Source of the DNA: Nocardioides luteus
Lineage (GTDB): Bacteria; Actinomycetota; Actinomycetes; Propionibacteriales; Nocardioidaceae
Direction of reading: 5' to 3'
Length of the DNA stretch: 64,000 nucleotides
NCBI RefSeq assembly: GCF_014648595.1
Contig: NZ_BMRK01000018.1
Location: 1-64,000, forward strand
Shown here in pieces: positions 58,677 through 64,000 of the stretch (the first letter of the stretch is position 1; each line of letters begins with the position of its first letter). Under the pieces are notes generated by a model. It was given only the letters and a program-made list of their open reading frames with translations, did not search any database and was not told where the DNA came from. Position numbers and translations under genes: made by a program.

Positions 58677-59209
58677 TCGACCTGGTCGTCGTCCTCGCCG
58701 GGAGGAGCCGGGAGCTTCGTGGCGGCGGACCAGCCGATCAGGTAACCCTTGGCGCGCTCGGCCTGCGGGTAGCGGTCGACCCACGCCCAGAAGGCCTCGT
58801 TGTGGTTGGCCTCGAAGAGATGCGCGAGCTCGTGGACAAGGACGTAGTCGAGGACCCAGGTGGGCATGCCCTGGAGCCGGGCGCTGAGCCGGATCGAGCG
58901 GTCACCCGGCGTGCACGAGCCCCAGCGGCTGTTCTGGTTGTCGACCCAGCGCACGGAGTCGGGCTCGGCCAGGCCGCCAAAGTAGAGGTCACTGAGGGTC
59001 TTGGCGCGCTTGACCAGCTCGTCGTCGGACGGTTTGCGGCGACGCTCGGCCTTCTCCAGGCGGGCGACCATCTGCTCGACCCACTCGGCCTCCTCGCGCT
59101 GGGACATCGCGGCCGGGATCATCACGATGATCCGGTCGCCGTCGCGGTAGGCGGAGACCGTGCGTCGGCGGCGCTTGCTGCGCCGCACCTCGATCTCCGG
59201 GCCGTCCAT
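58673..59209 (-). CDS. YgjP-like metallopeptidase domain protein
   Basis: 178 residues. VLVHELAHLFEANHNEAFWA holds HELAH plus the third ligand region (HNEAFW). WVDNQNSRWGSCTPGDRSIR (the SRWGSC motif) is diagnostic of YgjP/WLM-like proteins. The N-terminus is very basic (RRSKRRRRTVSAY). Convergent with the NUDIX gene, overlapping by 4 nt; 11 nt from the upstream PHP gene, probably one operon. Confidence 0.88.
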   Translation of the reverse strand: MDGPEIEVRRSKRRRRTVSAYRDGDRIIVMIPAAMSQREEAEWVEQMVARLEKAERRRKPSDDELVKRAKTLSDLYFGGLAEPDSVRWVDNQNSRWGSCTPGDRSIRLSARLQGMPTWVLDYVLVHELAHLFEANHNEAFWAWVDRYPQAERAKGYLIGWSAATKLPAPPGEDDDQVD

Positions 59210-59220
59210 GAATCGAAAAA

Positions 59221-60273
59221 CTACCCGTTCGCCCAGGCCAGCAGTCGATCCCGAGGCCAGGTGTTGATGATCCGTTCCTCTTCGATACCCGCAGTTTCCG
59301 CTCGTTCACACCCCAGGACGAGAAAGTCGAGCTGTCCCGGAGCATGTGCGTCCGAGTCGATCGAGAAGAGGCAACCGATGTCGCGGGCGAGCTCGAGGAG
59401 CTTGGTCGGCGGGTCCCTCCGCTCCGGCCGGGAGTTGATCTCGACGGCGACCTGGTGCTCGGCGCACGCCTCGAAGACCTTGCGGGCGTCGAACTGGCTG
59501 CCGGGGCGGGTGCCGCGGTTGCCGGTGACCAGCCGACCGGTGCAGTGACCGAGCACGTTCATCCTCGTCGTGGAGACGGCGGCGACCATCCGGCGGGTCA
59601 TCTGGTCCTTGTCCATCTTGAGCTTGGAGTGGACGCTGGCCACCCGCAGCTCGAGCTTGGCGAGCATCTCGTCGGTCTGGTCGAGACTGCCGTCGTCGAG
59701 GATGTCGACCTCGATCCCCTTCAGCAGAGTGAAGCCGTGACCGGCGAGGTGATCGTTGACCGCGTCGACCACCCCGAGCTGGCGCTCCAGGCGAGCGGCG
59801 CTGAGACCGTTGGCGACGGTCAGCCGCGGGCTGTGGTCGGTGAGCACGAGGTACTCGTGCCCGAGCTCGATCGCGGTGAAGGCCATCTCCTCGATCGGCG
59901 AGCCGCCGTCGGACCAGTCGGAGTGACTGTGCAGGTCACCACGGATGCTGCTGCGCAGCCTCTCCCCCGCTCCGTTTGTGGTCAGCGCCCGGCCGTGGTC
60001 GCGCTCGGTGTCCAGCAGCCGCTGCGGGACCTCGCCCAGCGCCGCCTGGGTGATGACCTTGGCCGTGCTGGCGCCGACCCCGTTCAGCTCGGTCAGCGTG
60101 CCCTCGGTCGCGCGGCGGCGTACCTCCTCCTCGGAGAGGGGCAGGATCGCAGCCGCCGCGGTGCGGAACGCCTTCACCTTGTAGGTGTCCTCGCGGCCAC
60201 GCTCGAGCAGGAACGCGATCCGACGCAGGGCCGCGACGGGGGACAACGCCTCGTCTACCAAATCTTCCTCCAA
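59221..60273 (-). CDS. PHP-domain protein with N-terminal helix-hairpin-helix (PolX-like)
   Basis: 350 residues. Residues ~10-85 form a PolX-type helical and HhH region (YKVKAFRTAAAAILPLSEEE, ELNGVGASTAKVITQAALGE). Residues ~110-345 are a PHP metal-dependent phosphoesterase: GDLHSHSDWSDGG, YLVLTDHSPRL, LKGIEVDILDDGSLD, ASVHSK, MNVLGHCTG, VEINSRPERRDPP and FSIDSDAHAPGQL, which supply the metal-binding His/Asp/Glu set. No polymerase domain is present. Likely a phosphoesterase or DNA-repair-linked nuclease. Confidence 0.85.
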   Translation of the reverse strand: MEEDLVDEALSPVAALRRIAFLLERGREDTYKVKAFRTAAAAILPLSEEEVRRRATEGTLTELNGVGASTAKVITQAALGEVPQRLLDTERDHGRALTTNGAGERLRSSIRGDLHSHSDWSDGGSPIEEMAFTAIELGHEYLVLTDHSPRLTVANGLSAARLERQLGVVDAVNDHLAGHGFTLLKGIEVDILDDGSLDQTDEMLAKLELRVASVHSKLKMDKDQMTRRMVAAVSTTRMNVLGHCTGRLVTGNRGTRPGSQFDARKVFEACAEHQVAVEINSRPERRDPPTKLLELARDIGCLFSIDSDAHAPGQLDFLVLGCERAETAGIEEERIINTWPRDRLLAWANG

Positions 60274-60360
60274 CTATTTTCTCCTCCACAGCCGGTGGAG
60301 AATGCTTTTCCCAGGTCACAGTCTGTATTCAGGCCATCATTCTCCCAGCGCACACCCGGG

Positions 60361-60433
60361 TTACCCACAGGAACCGGCGTGTCTTCCACCGCCTGTCCCC
60401 AAGCAAAGCCGGGTTGTCCACATCTTGTCCACA
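60361..60433. promoter_or_regulatory. Cluster of DnaA-box-like sites
   Basis: Two perfect copies of TTGTCCACA, the high-GC actinobacterial DnaA-box consensus, lie at 60414-60422 and 60425-60433, 11 bp apart start to start. TTACCCACA at 60361-60369 is a near match, and TTATCCACA (61017-61025), a classic box, lies 0.6 kb away. Confidence 0.55.
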
Positions 60434-60490
60434 AGGATCGCGGAGTGGGACGTTGACGGGGTCCCTCATCCTCTTTAAGTTCGAGTCAGT

Positions 60491-60560
60491 GGGACCCCCG
60501 GCGCCGCCGGACGGCCTTCGCAAGGGGAAGGCGAAGGACGATCCAGGCACCGGGGGTCCC
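60491..60560 (+). ncRNA. Possible structured RNA or terminator element
   Basis: GGGACCCCCGG (60491-60501) pairs perfectly with 60550-60560, enclosing a second stem GCCTTC (60514-60519) with 60527-60532. Between two divergent genes, so it is not an obvious terminator. Could be an orphan small RNA; no known family recognised. Confidence 0.3.
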
Positions 60561-60780
60561 TCCAAGTTTTCCAGGGGCGCCGAGCATCTTCAATGCACCT
60601 TCGAAACCCTCTGATCGCCCGGTATGACGCCAACACGCCGACACTCGCCGGACAGCCCGTGTTGCGGCTGTGAGCGCCGTGTGTCGTAGGGTCGAGTCGG
60701 CTCGTCATGACGAGCTTCCGACGGGCTTCCCTGACAACCCCGTCGCGACGACCAGTTACATAAAGGCTAAGGAGGCCGTC

Positions 60781-60939
60781 ATGGCGGAGACCTGGAGCGG
60801 CGAGTTCTACTGCGTGAAGTGCAAGGAGAAGCGCGAGGCAACCGGTGAGATCCGGGTGAACGACAAGGGCACCAAGATGGCGAAGGCCGTCTGCCCTGTC
60901 TGCAGCACCAACCTCAACCGCATCCTCGGCAAGGCCTGA
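60781..60939 (+). CDS. Small zinc-ribbon protein, DUF5679 family
   Basis: 52 residues. Two CxxC knuckles, YCVKCKEKR and AVCPVCSTNL, make a zinc ribbon; the middle EIRVNDKGTKMAKA is conserved in DUF5679. The ATG at 60781 has AAGGAGG five bases upstream; longer in-frame starts lack one. Function unknown. Such proteins are widespread single-copy genes in actinobacteria. Confidence 0.88.
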   Translation: MAETWSGEFYCVKCKEKREATGEIRVNDKGTKMAKAVCPVCSTNLNRILGKA

Positions 60940-61078
60940 GCGCTCAGCTCATCCTGAGCCCACGCGGCGGCGTCCCCGGACTCGTTCCGGCGGCGCCGCT
61001 GCCACGTTTTCGGAGGTTATCCACAGGCAGGGTCGATTGGCGGTGCGCAGATCCCGGGCCGGTGTGAGACTCCCCGGT

Positions 61079-61846
61079 ATGAGCACGCGCTACCGGATTC
61101 GGCCGGGGTATGTGGCCGTACGTCGTGATGAGACCCGACTCCAGATCGGCATCGACCCGCCACGGCGGGCGATCGTGCAGGACGGCGTGGAGGTACGCCG
61201 CCTGCTGACCGACCTCGCCGTCGGACGGGCGACCGAGCCCGACCATCTGCCCGGCCGACATGCGATGCAGCAGCTCGGCAACGCCGGTCTGCTGGTCGAG
61301 GCCGACGGGGACGAGCCGCCACCGCGCATCGGCTTCGACGGGCCGCCGGCCCTGGTCGCCGGGGCGAGGTCGCTGGTCAGCCCGGCCCCGGCGGCACCGT
61401 CCGCCCCGGAGATCGTCGTCCTCCTCTCCGAGGGTCCGCTGGACCGGGAGCGCGCCGACGACCTGGTGCGCGACGGTCGGCCGCATCTCGTCGTCGAGAG
61501 CGGTCCGGACACCTGGACGGTGGGACCGCTGATCGTGCCCGGTGTCACCGCCTGCCTGCGCTGCGTCGACGCGACGCTCGCCGAGGAGGACGATCGGCGC
61601 GCCGTGGTGGTGAGCCAGCTGGTCGGCATCGACGTGCCGAGCGACCCGCTGCTGCGCTGCCTCGCCCTCTCCTGGGCCGTACGCGACGCCCGCGCCTATC
61701 TGGCCGGCCGCACTCCCGCCTCCTGGTCGACCTCGCTCGTCCTCACCCGCGACGACGAGCCGACGGTCCGGCCGTGGCTGCGCCACCCCTACTGCGGGTG
61801 CGCCTGGGACCTGATCGCCTCCACCGGCGACGGCAATCCGGCTTGA
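61079..61846 (+). CDS. TOMM-type cyclodehydratase-like / leader-binding protein, orphan
   Basis: 255 residues from the ATG at 61079. The N-terminal ~75 residues (YRIRPGYVAVRRDETRLQIG) resemble the leader-peptide-binding winged domain of thiazole/oxazole-modified microcin proteins. The central part has GPLIVPGVTACLRCVDATLA, with a CxxC typical of the ThiF/cyclodehydratase C domain, and HPYCGCAWD gives a second Cys pair. The ATP-using ThiF glycine motif is absent and there is no YcaO or precursor gene nearby. Such orphan copies are conserved in actinobacteria; function unknown. Confidence 0.72.
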   Translation: MSTRYRIRPGYVAVRRDETRLQIGIDPPRRAIVQDGVEVRRLLTDLAVGRATEPDHLPGRHAMQQLGNAGLLVEADGDEPPPRIGFDGPPALVAGARSLVSPAPAAPSAPEIVVLLSEGPLDRERADDLVRDGRPHLVVESGPDTWTVGPLIVPGVTACLRCVDATLAEEDDRRAVVVSQLVGIDVPSDPLLRCLALSWAVRDARAYLAGRTPASWSTSLVLTRDDEPTVRPWLRHPYCGCAWDLIASTGDGNPA

Positions 61847-61878
61847 CCAGCGCCGACTCGGGAAGGCACCCTTGCGCC

Positions 61879-61923
61879 ATGGTCCTGAAGAGCGCGCTGC
61901 GTCGACGAGGCTCGGGTCTCTGA
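61879..61923 (+). CDS. Putative Arg-rich leader peptide before argS
   Basis: A 14-codon frame encoding MVLKSALRRRGSGL with three successive Arg codons (CGT CGA CGA, 61900-61908), 48 bp before the argS start. GGAAGG lies 12 nt upstream of the ATG, longer than ideal spacing. The last codons lie inside the left arm of a hairpin (61906-61934). Candidate attenuation leader; chance occurrence cannot be excluded in Arg-rich high-GC DNA. Confidence 0.4.
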   Translation: MVLKSALRRRGSGL

Positions 61924-61934
61924 CCCCGCCCTCG
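61906..61934 (+). promoter_or_regulatory. Hairpin overlapping the Arg codons upstream of argS
   Basis: CGAGG (61906-61910) pairs with CCTCG (61930-61934), and GGGTC (61914-61918) with GACCC (61922-61926), separated by a symmetric 3x3 internal loop and a 3-nt end loop. A ribosome stalled at the Arg codons would mask the left arm. Confidence 0.4.
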
Positions 61935-61971
61935 CGTCAGCCTGCTCTCTTCACCTCTGAGGATCACCCTC

Positions 61972-63678
61972 GTGCATGAACACACTCTCGCCCTGTCCAC
62001 CCATCTGCAGGACGCCGTCGTCGCCTGCTTCGGCGACGCCTACGCCGGGACCGACCCCGAGCTGCGGCCCGCCACCCGGCCCGAGTTCGGCCACCTCCAG
62101 TCGAACCTGCCGCTGCGGCTGGCCGGCCCGCTCGGGCTCCCGCCGCGGGAGATCGGCGCGCGCCTCCTCGCTGCCATCGATCTCGGCGGCCTCGGCACCC
62201 TCGAGCTGGCCGGTGCCGGGTTCCTCAACGTCACCTGGTCACCCGACGTGCTCAGCGACGCGGTCCGCGATCTGCTGCGTGACCCGCACCTCGGCGTACC
62301 TGCTCCGGCGACCGCACAGCGGGTCGTCGTCGACTACTCCTCCCCCAACGTCGCCAAGCCGATGCACGTCGGCCACCTGCGCTCGACCGTCATCGGCGAC
62401 GCGCTCGCCAGGGTGCTCGCCTACGCCGGCCACGACGTGGTGCGGCAGAACCATCTCGGCGACTGGGGCACCCAGTTCGGCATGCTGGTCGAGGGACTGA
62501 TCGGCGACGGGCTCCACGACCCGGCCGCGGTCGCCGCTCTGGACATGACCGAGCTGCTCGCGCTCTATCGGCGGGCGAAGGCACGCTTCGACGAGGACCC
62601 CGCCTTCGCCGACGCCGCCCGGCAGCGGGTGGTGGCGCTGCAGTCCGGCGACCCGACCACCCGGACGCTCTGGCAGGCGCTGGTGGACGCCTCGATGACG
62701 GAGTTCGACGCCACCTACGGCCGGCTCGGCGTACTCCTCGACGATGACGACTTCGACGGGGAGAGCCGCTACAACCCGCAGCTGCCGGGCGTCGTCGACG
62801 ACCTTCGAGCACTGGGCCTGCTGACCGAGTCTGCCGGGGCCCAGGTGGTCTACCCCGACGGCTTCACCGGCCGCGACGGTGCCCCGCTGCCGCTGATCGT
62901 GCAGAAGGCCGGCGGCGGTTTCGGCTACGCGGCGACCGACCTCGCCACGATCCGCCACCGGGTCGACGACCTCGCCGTGGACCGGGCCGTCTATGTCGTC
63001 GACCACCGGCAGAGCCAGCACTTCGACATGGTCTTCGCGGTCGCTCGCGCAGCCGGATGGCTGCCCGACTCCGTCGAGGTCCAGCACATCGGCTTCGGCA
63101 CCGTGCTCGGTCCCGACGGCCGCCCGTTCAAGACCCGCTCGGGCGAGACCGTGACGCTGGCCGCGCTGCTGGACGCTGCCGAGGAGGCCGCCTCGGCGAG
63201 CTACGCCGGCCCCGAGGTCGTACGCATGGTCGCCAATGCCGCGGTGAAGTACGCCGACCTCTCCAACCATCTGGCGCGCGACTACGTCTTCGACGTCGAG
63301 CGGATGTCGGCCACCACCGGAGAGACCGGGCCGTATCTGCAGTACGCGCACGCTCGGGTCTGCAACATCCTGGTGCAGGCGCCACAGCAGACCTACGAGC
63401 TCGGCGCCCTGTCCGATCCGGCCGAGCAGCGGCTCGCGCTGGAGCTGACCGGCTTCGCGCCGGTGGTCGGCAAGGTCGCCGACACGCTGGAGCCGCATCA
63501 CCTCACCGCGTACCTCTACGGCCTGTCGACCGCGCTGACGGCGTTCTACGAGAGCTGCCCGGTGCTCCGCTCCGAGGGCGAGCTCCGGGAGACCCGGCTC
63601 GCGCTGTGCGAGGCCACCCGGCGAGTGCTGTCGGCGGGGCTCGGGCTCCTCGGGATCGAGGCGCCGCAGAGGATGTGA
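61972..63678 (+). CDS. argS: Arginyl-tRNA synthetase
   Basis: 568 residues from a GTG at 61972 (GAGGA 8 nt upstream). The N-terminal Add1 domain is followed by class I motif NVAKPMHVGHLRSTVIGDA (HVGH as HIGH), NHLGDWGTQFGMLVE, and DGRPFKTRSGETVTLAALL (the KMSKS equivalent). The C-terminal DALR anticodon-binding domain begins near TGETGPYLQYAHARVCNIL and ends GLLGIEAPQRM. It charges tRNA-Arg and is essential. It may be controlled by the Arg-rich leader upstream. Confidence 0.94.
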   Translation: MHEHTLALSTHLQDAVVACFGDAYAGTDPELRPATRPEFGHLQSNLPLRLAGPLGLPPREIGARLLAAIDLGGLGTLELAGAGFLNVTWSPDVLSDAVRDLLRDPHLGVPAPATAQRVVVDYSSPNVAKPMHVGHLRSTVIGDALARVLAYAGHDVVRQNHLGDWGTQFGMLVEGLIGDGLHDPAAVAALDMTELLALYRRAKARFDEDPAFADAARQRVVALQSGDPTTRTLWQALVDASMTEFDATYGRLGVLLDDDDFDGESRYNPQLPGVVDDLRALGLLTESAGAQVVYPDGFTGRDGAPLPLIVQKAGGGFGYAATDLATIRHRVDDLAVDRAVYVVDHRQSQHFDMVFAVARAAGWLPDSVEVQHIGFGTVLGPDGRPFKTRSGETVTLAALLDAAEEAASASYAGPEVVRMVANAAVKYADLSNHLARDYVFDVERMSATTGETGPYLQYAHARVCNILVQAPQQTYELGALSDPAEQRLALELTGFAPVVGKVADTLEPHHLTAYLYGLSTALTAFYESCPVLRSEGELRETRLALCEATRRVLSAGLGLLGIEAPQRM

Positions 63679-63697
63679 GCTTCGCTCGAGCGGAGGC

Positions 63698-63862
63698 TCA
63701 GGCCCACCAGTCGGAGTCGAGCTTGGCTTCCATGGAGCGTACGTGGCGTCGCGAGCAGGCCTCGCAGAACGACTTCGCACGCCCGCGCTCGACCGCGGTG
63801 GTCCACGCCAGCAGGCGGCGAGGATCGGCCTCGTGACATCCGCAGAAATCGCAGGTCTTCAT
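63698..63862 (-). CDS. Small Cys-rich (zinc-ribbon-like) protein
   Basis: 54 residues: begins MKTCDFCGCHEADPRRLLAW, then AKSFCEACSRRHVRSME, and ends DSDWWA. Two CxxC pairs (Cys4/7 and Cys33/36) plus Cys9 suggest one zinc site. It is convergent with argS, 19 nt after its stop. The conserved Cys spacing and the WW ending suggest a real gene although it is very short. Function unknown. Confidence 0.72.
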   Translation of the reverse strand: MKTCDFCGCHEADPRRLLAWTTAVERGRAKSFCEACSRRHVRSMEAKLDSDWWA

Positions 63863-63960
63863 GGCTCAACGATAGGTCGGAAATCTGCGGTTCCGAGGGC
63901 GCAACACCGAAATTCTGCGTCACCCGCACATGAGGGGCGTGTTACGTCAGCCGGACATGG

Positions 63961-63997
63961 GACCGGCCGGCCCGAGGGTTTCTCGGACCGGCCGGTC
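63961..63997. terminator. Strong hairpin at the right edge
   Basis: GACCGGCCGG (63961-63970) pairs perfectly with 63988-63997, and after one mismatch CCGAG (63972-63976) pairs with CTCGG (63982-63986), leaving a 5-nt loop: 15 pairs in all. Likely a terminator for a gene beyond the right edge. The 98 bp between it and the small Cys-rich gene show nothing else. Confidence 0.7.
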
Positions 63998-64000
63998 ATC

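Larger units (their letters stand above)
60274..60780. other. 507-bp intergenic region with DnaA boxes and hairpins
   Basis: Between the divergent PHP and DUF5679 genes. It holds TTACCCACA (60361-60369), two tandem TTGTCCACA boxes (60414-60422 and 60425-60433), a nested hairpin region (60491-60560), and a 16-bp palindrome GCTCGTCATGACGAGC (60700-60715). No protein gene is convincing. Confidence 0.65.

Noticed and set aside
60491-60560. SRP RNA or tmRNA gene
   Set aside because: The conserved SRP apical loop and the tmRNA tRNA-like ends are absent; only simple nested stems are visible.
60274-61025. Chromosomal origin of replication
   Set aside because: DnaA boxes are few and no dnaA, dnaN, recF or AT-rich unwinding region is present.
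61847-61971. T-box riboswitch for argS
   Set aside because: No T-box sequence or specifier-loop architecture is visible; the short Arg-rich frame is the only candidate signal.

Overview
This is a high-GC actinobacterial chromosome segment. A Nocardioides-like member of the Propionibacteriales is my best guess. The hints are the base composition, LAL-type and PaaX-type regulation of aromatic genes, a UPF0182 / PPA1309-family / YlbL-type protease trio, a DtxR/IdeR-type iron box, and DnaA boxes of the TTGTCCACA type. No IS element, prophage or CRISPR array is visible.

Layout. 1-2.8 kb: the 3' part of an RNase H-like gene and an acyl-CoA synthetase. 3.0-9.6 kb: pobA with an MFS transporter, a DUF2470 protein behind a near-perfect iron box, an AurF-like diiron oxygenase, 6-phosphogluconate dehydrogenase and a methyltransferase. 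9.7-13.4 kb: a MarR / DHA2-exporter / YceI operon in which the exporter and the YceI protein both carry carboxypeptidase-regulatory-like repeats. 13.4-13.8 kb: a gene-free gap with 32-bp tandem repeats and a 74-nt palindrome. 13.8-18.1 kb: a LysR regulator and a two-component phenol-hydroxylase-type cluster (AraC regulator, flavin reductase, oxygenase). 18.1-19.0 kb: a small membrane protein and an OhrR-like repressor. 19.0-29.3 kb: a seven-gene benzoate operon on the minus strand (benA, benB, a benC-benD fusion, benK, an LAL-type benR, benE, an alpha/beta hydrolase). 29.5-32.7 kb: a divergent cat operon (LysR regulator, catB, catA, catC). 32.7-35.0 kb: a CMD-family protein, an SDR and a dienelactone hydrolase. 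35.2-42.6 kb: a CoA-dependent aromatic cluster (RidA; FAH-family hydrolase, cupin, TesB thioesterase, 2-aminobenzoate-CoA ligase-type enzyme, two-domain 2-aminobenzoyl-CoA monooxygenase/reductase-type enzyme, PaaX-type regulator). 42.6-46.9 kb: cydAB and an arsenic-type flavoprotein / arsR pair. 46.8-51.2 kb: a membrane protein, VOC protein, WYL regulator, enoyl-CoA hydratase, an HTH-MNT / HEPN pair and two initiator tRNA genes. 51.4-64 kb: mostly core genes (UPF0182, PPA1309 family, YlbL-type protease, moaE, DUF2342 metalloprotease, NUDIX, YgjP-like, PHP, DUF5679, a TOMM-type protein, argS and a small zinc-ribbon protein).

How it works together. Phenols, via the two-component hydroxylase, and benzoate, via BenABCD, should both reach catechol, which CatA, CatB and CatC convert to 3-oxoadipate enol-lactone. 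4-Hydroxybenzoate goes to protocatechuate through PobA, but no protocatechuate ring-cleavage genes lie in the window. The 35-42 kb cluster looks like a separate CoA-thioester route for anthranilate (or salicylate). Its predicted lower part (thioesterase, single-domain cupin, FAH-family hydrolase, RidA) is, as far as I can tell, not a textbook combination.

Most unusual features: the in-frame benC-benD fusion, whose linker holds two copies of a repeat resembling intergenic repeats elsewhere in the window; the CoA-linked aromatic cluster; a 59-bp palindromic repeat found in inverted orientation in two convergent-gene gaps; an Arg-Arg-Arg mini-ORF before argS; and an iron box that runs into the ribosome binding site of the DUF2470 gene.
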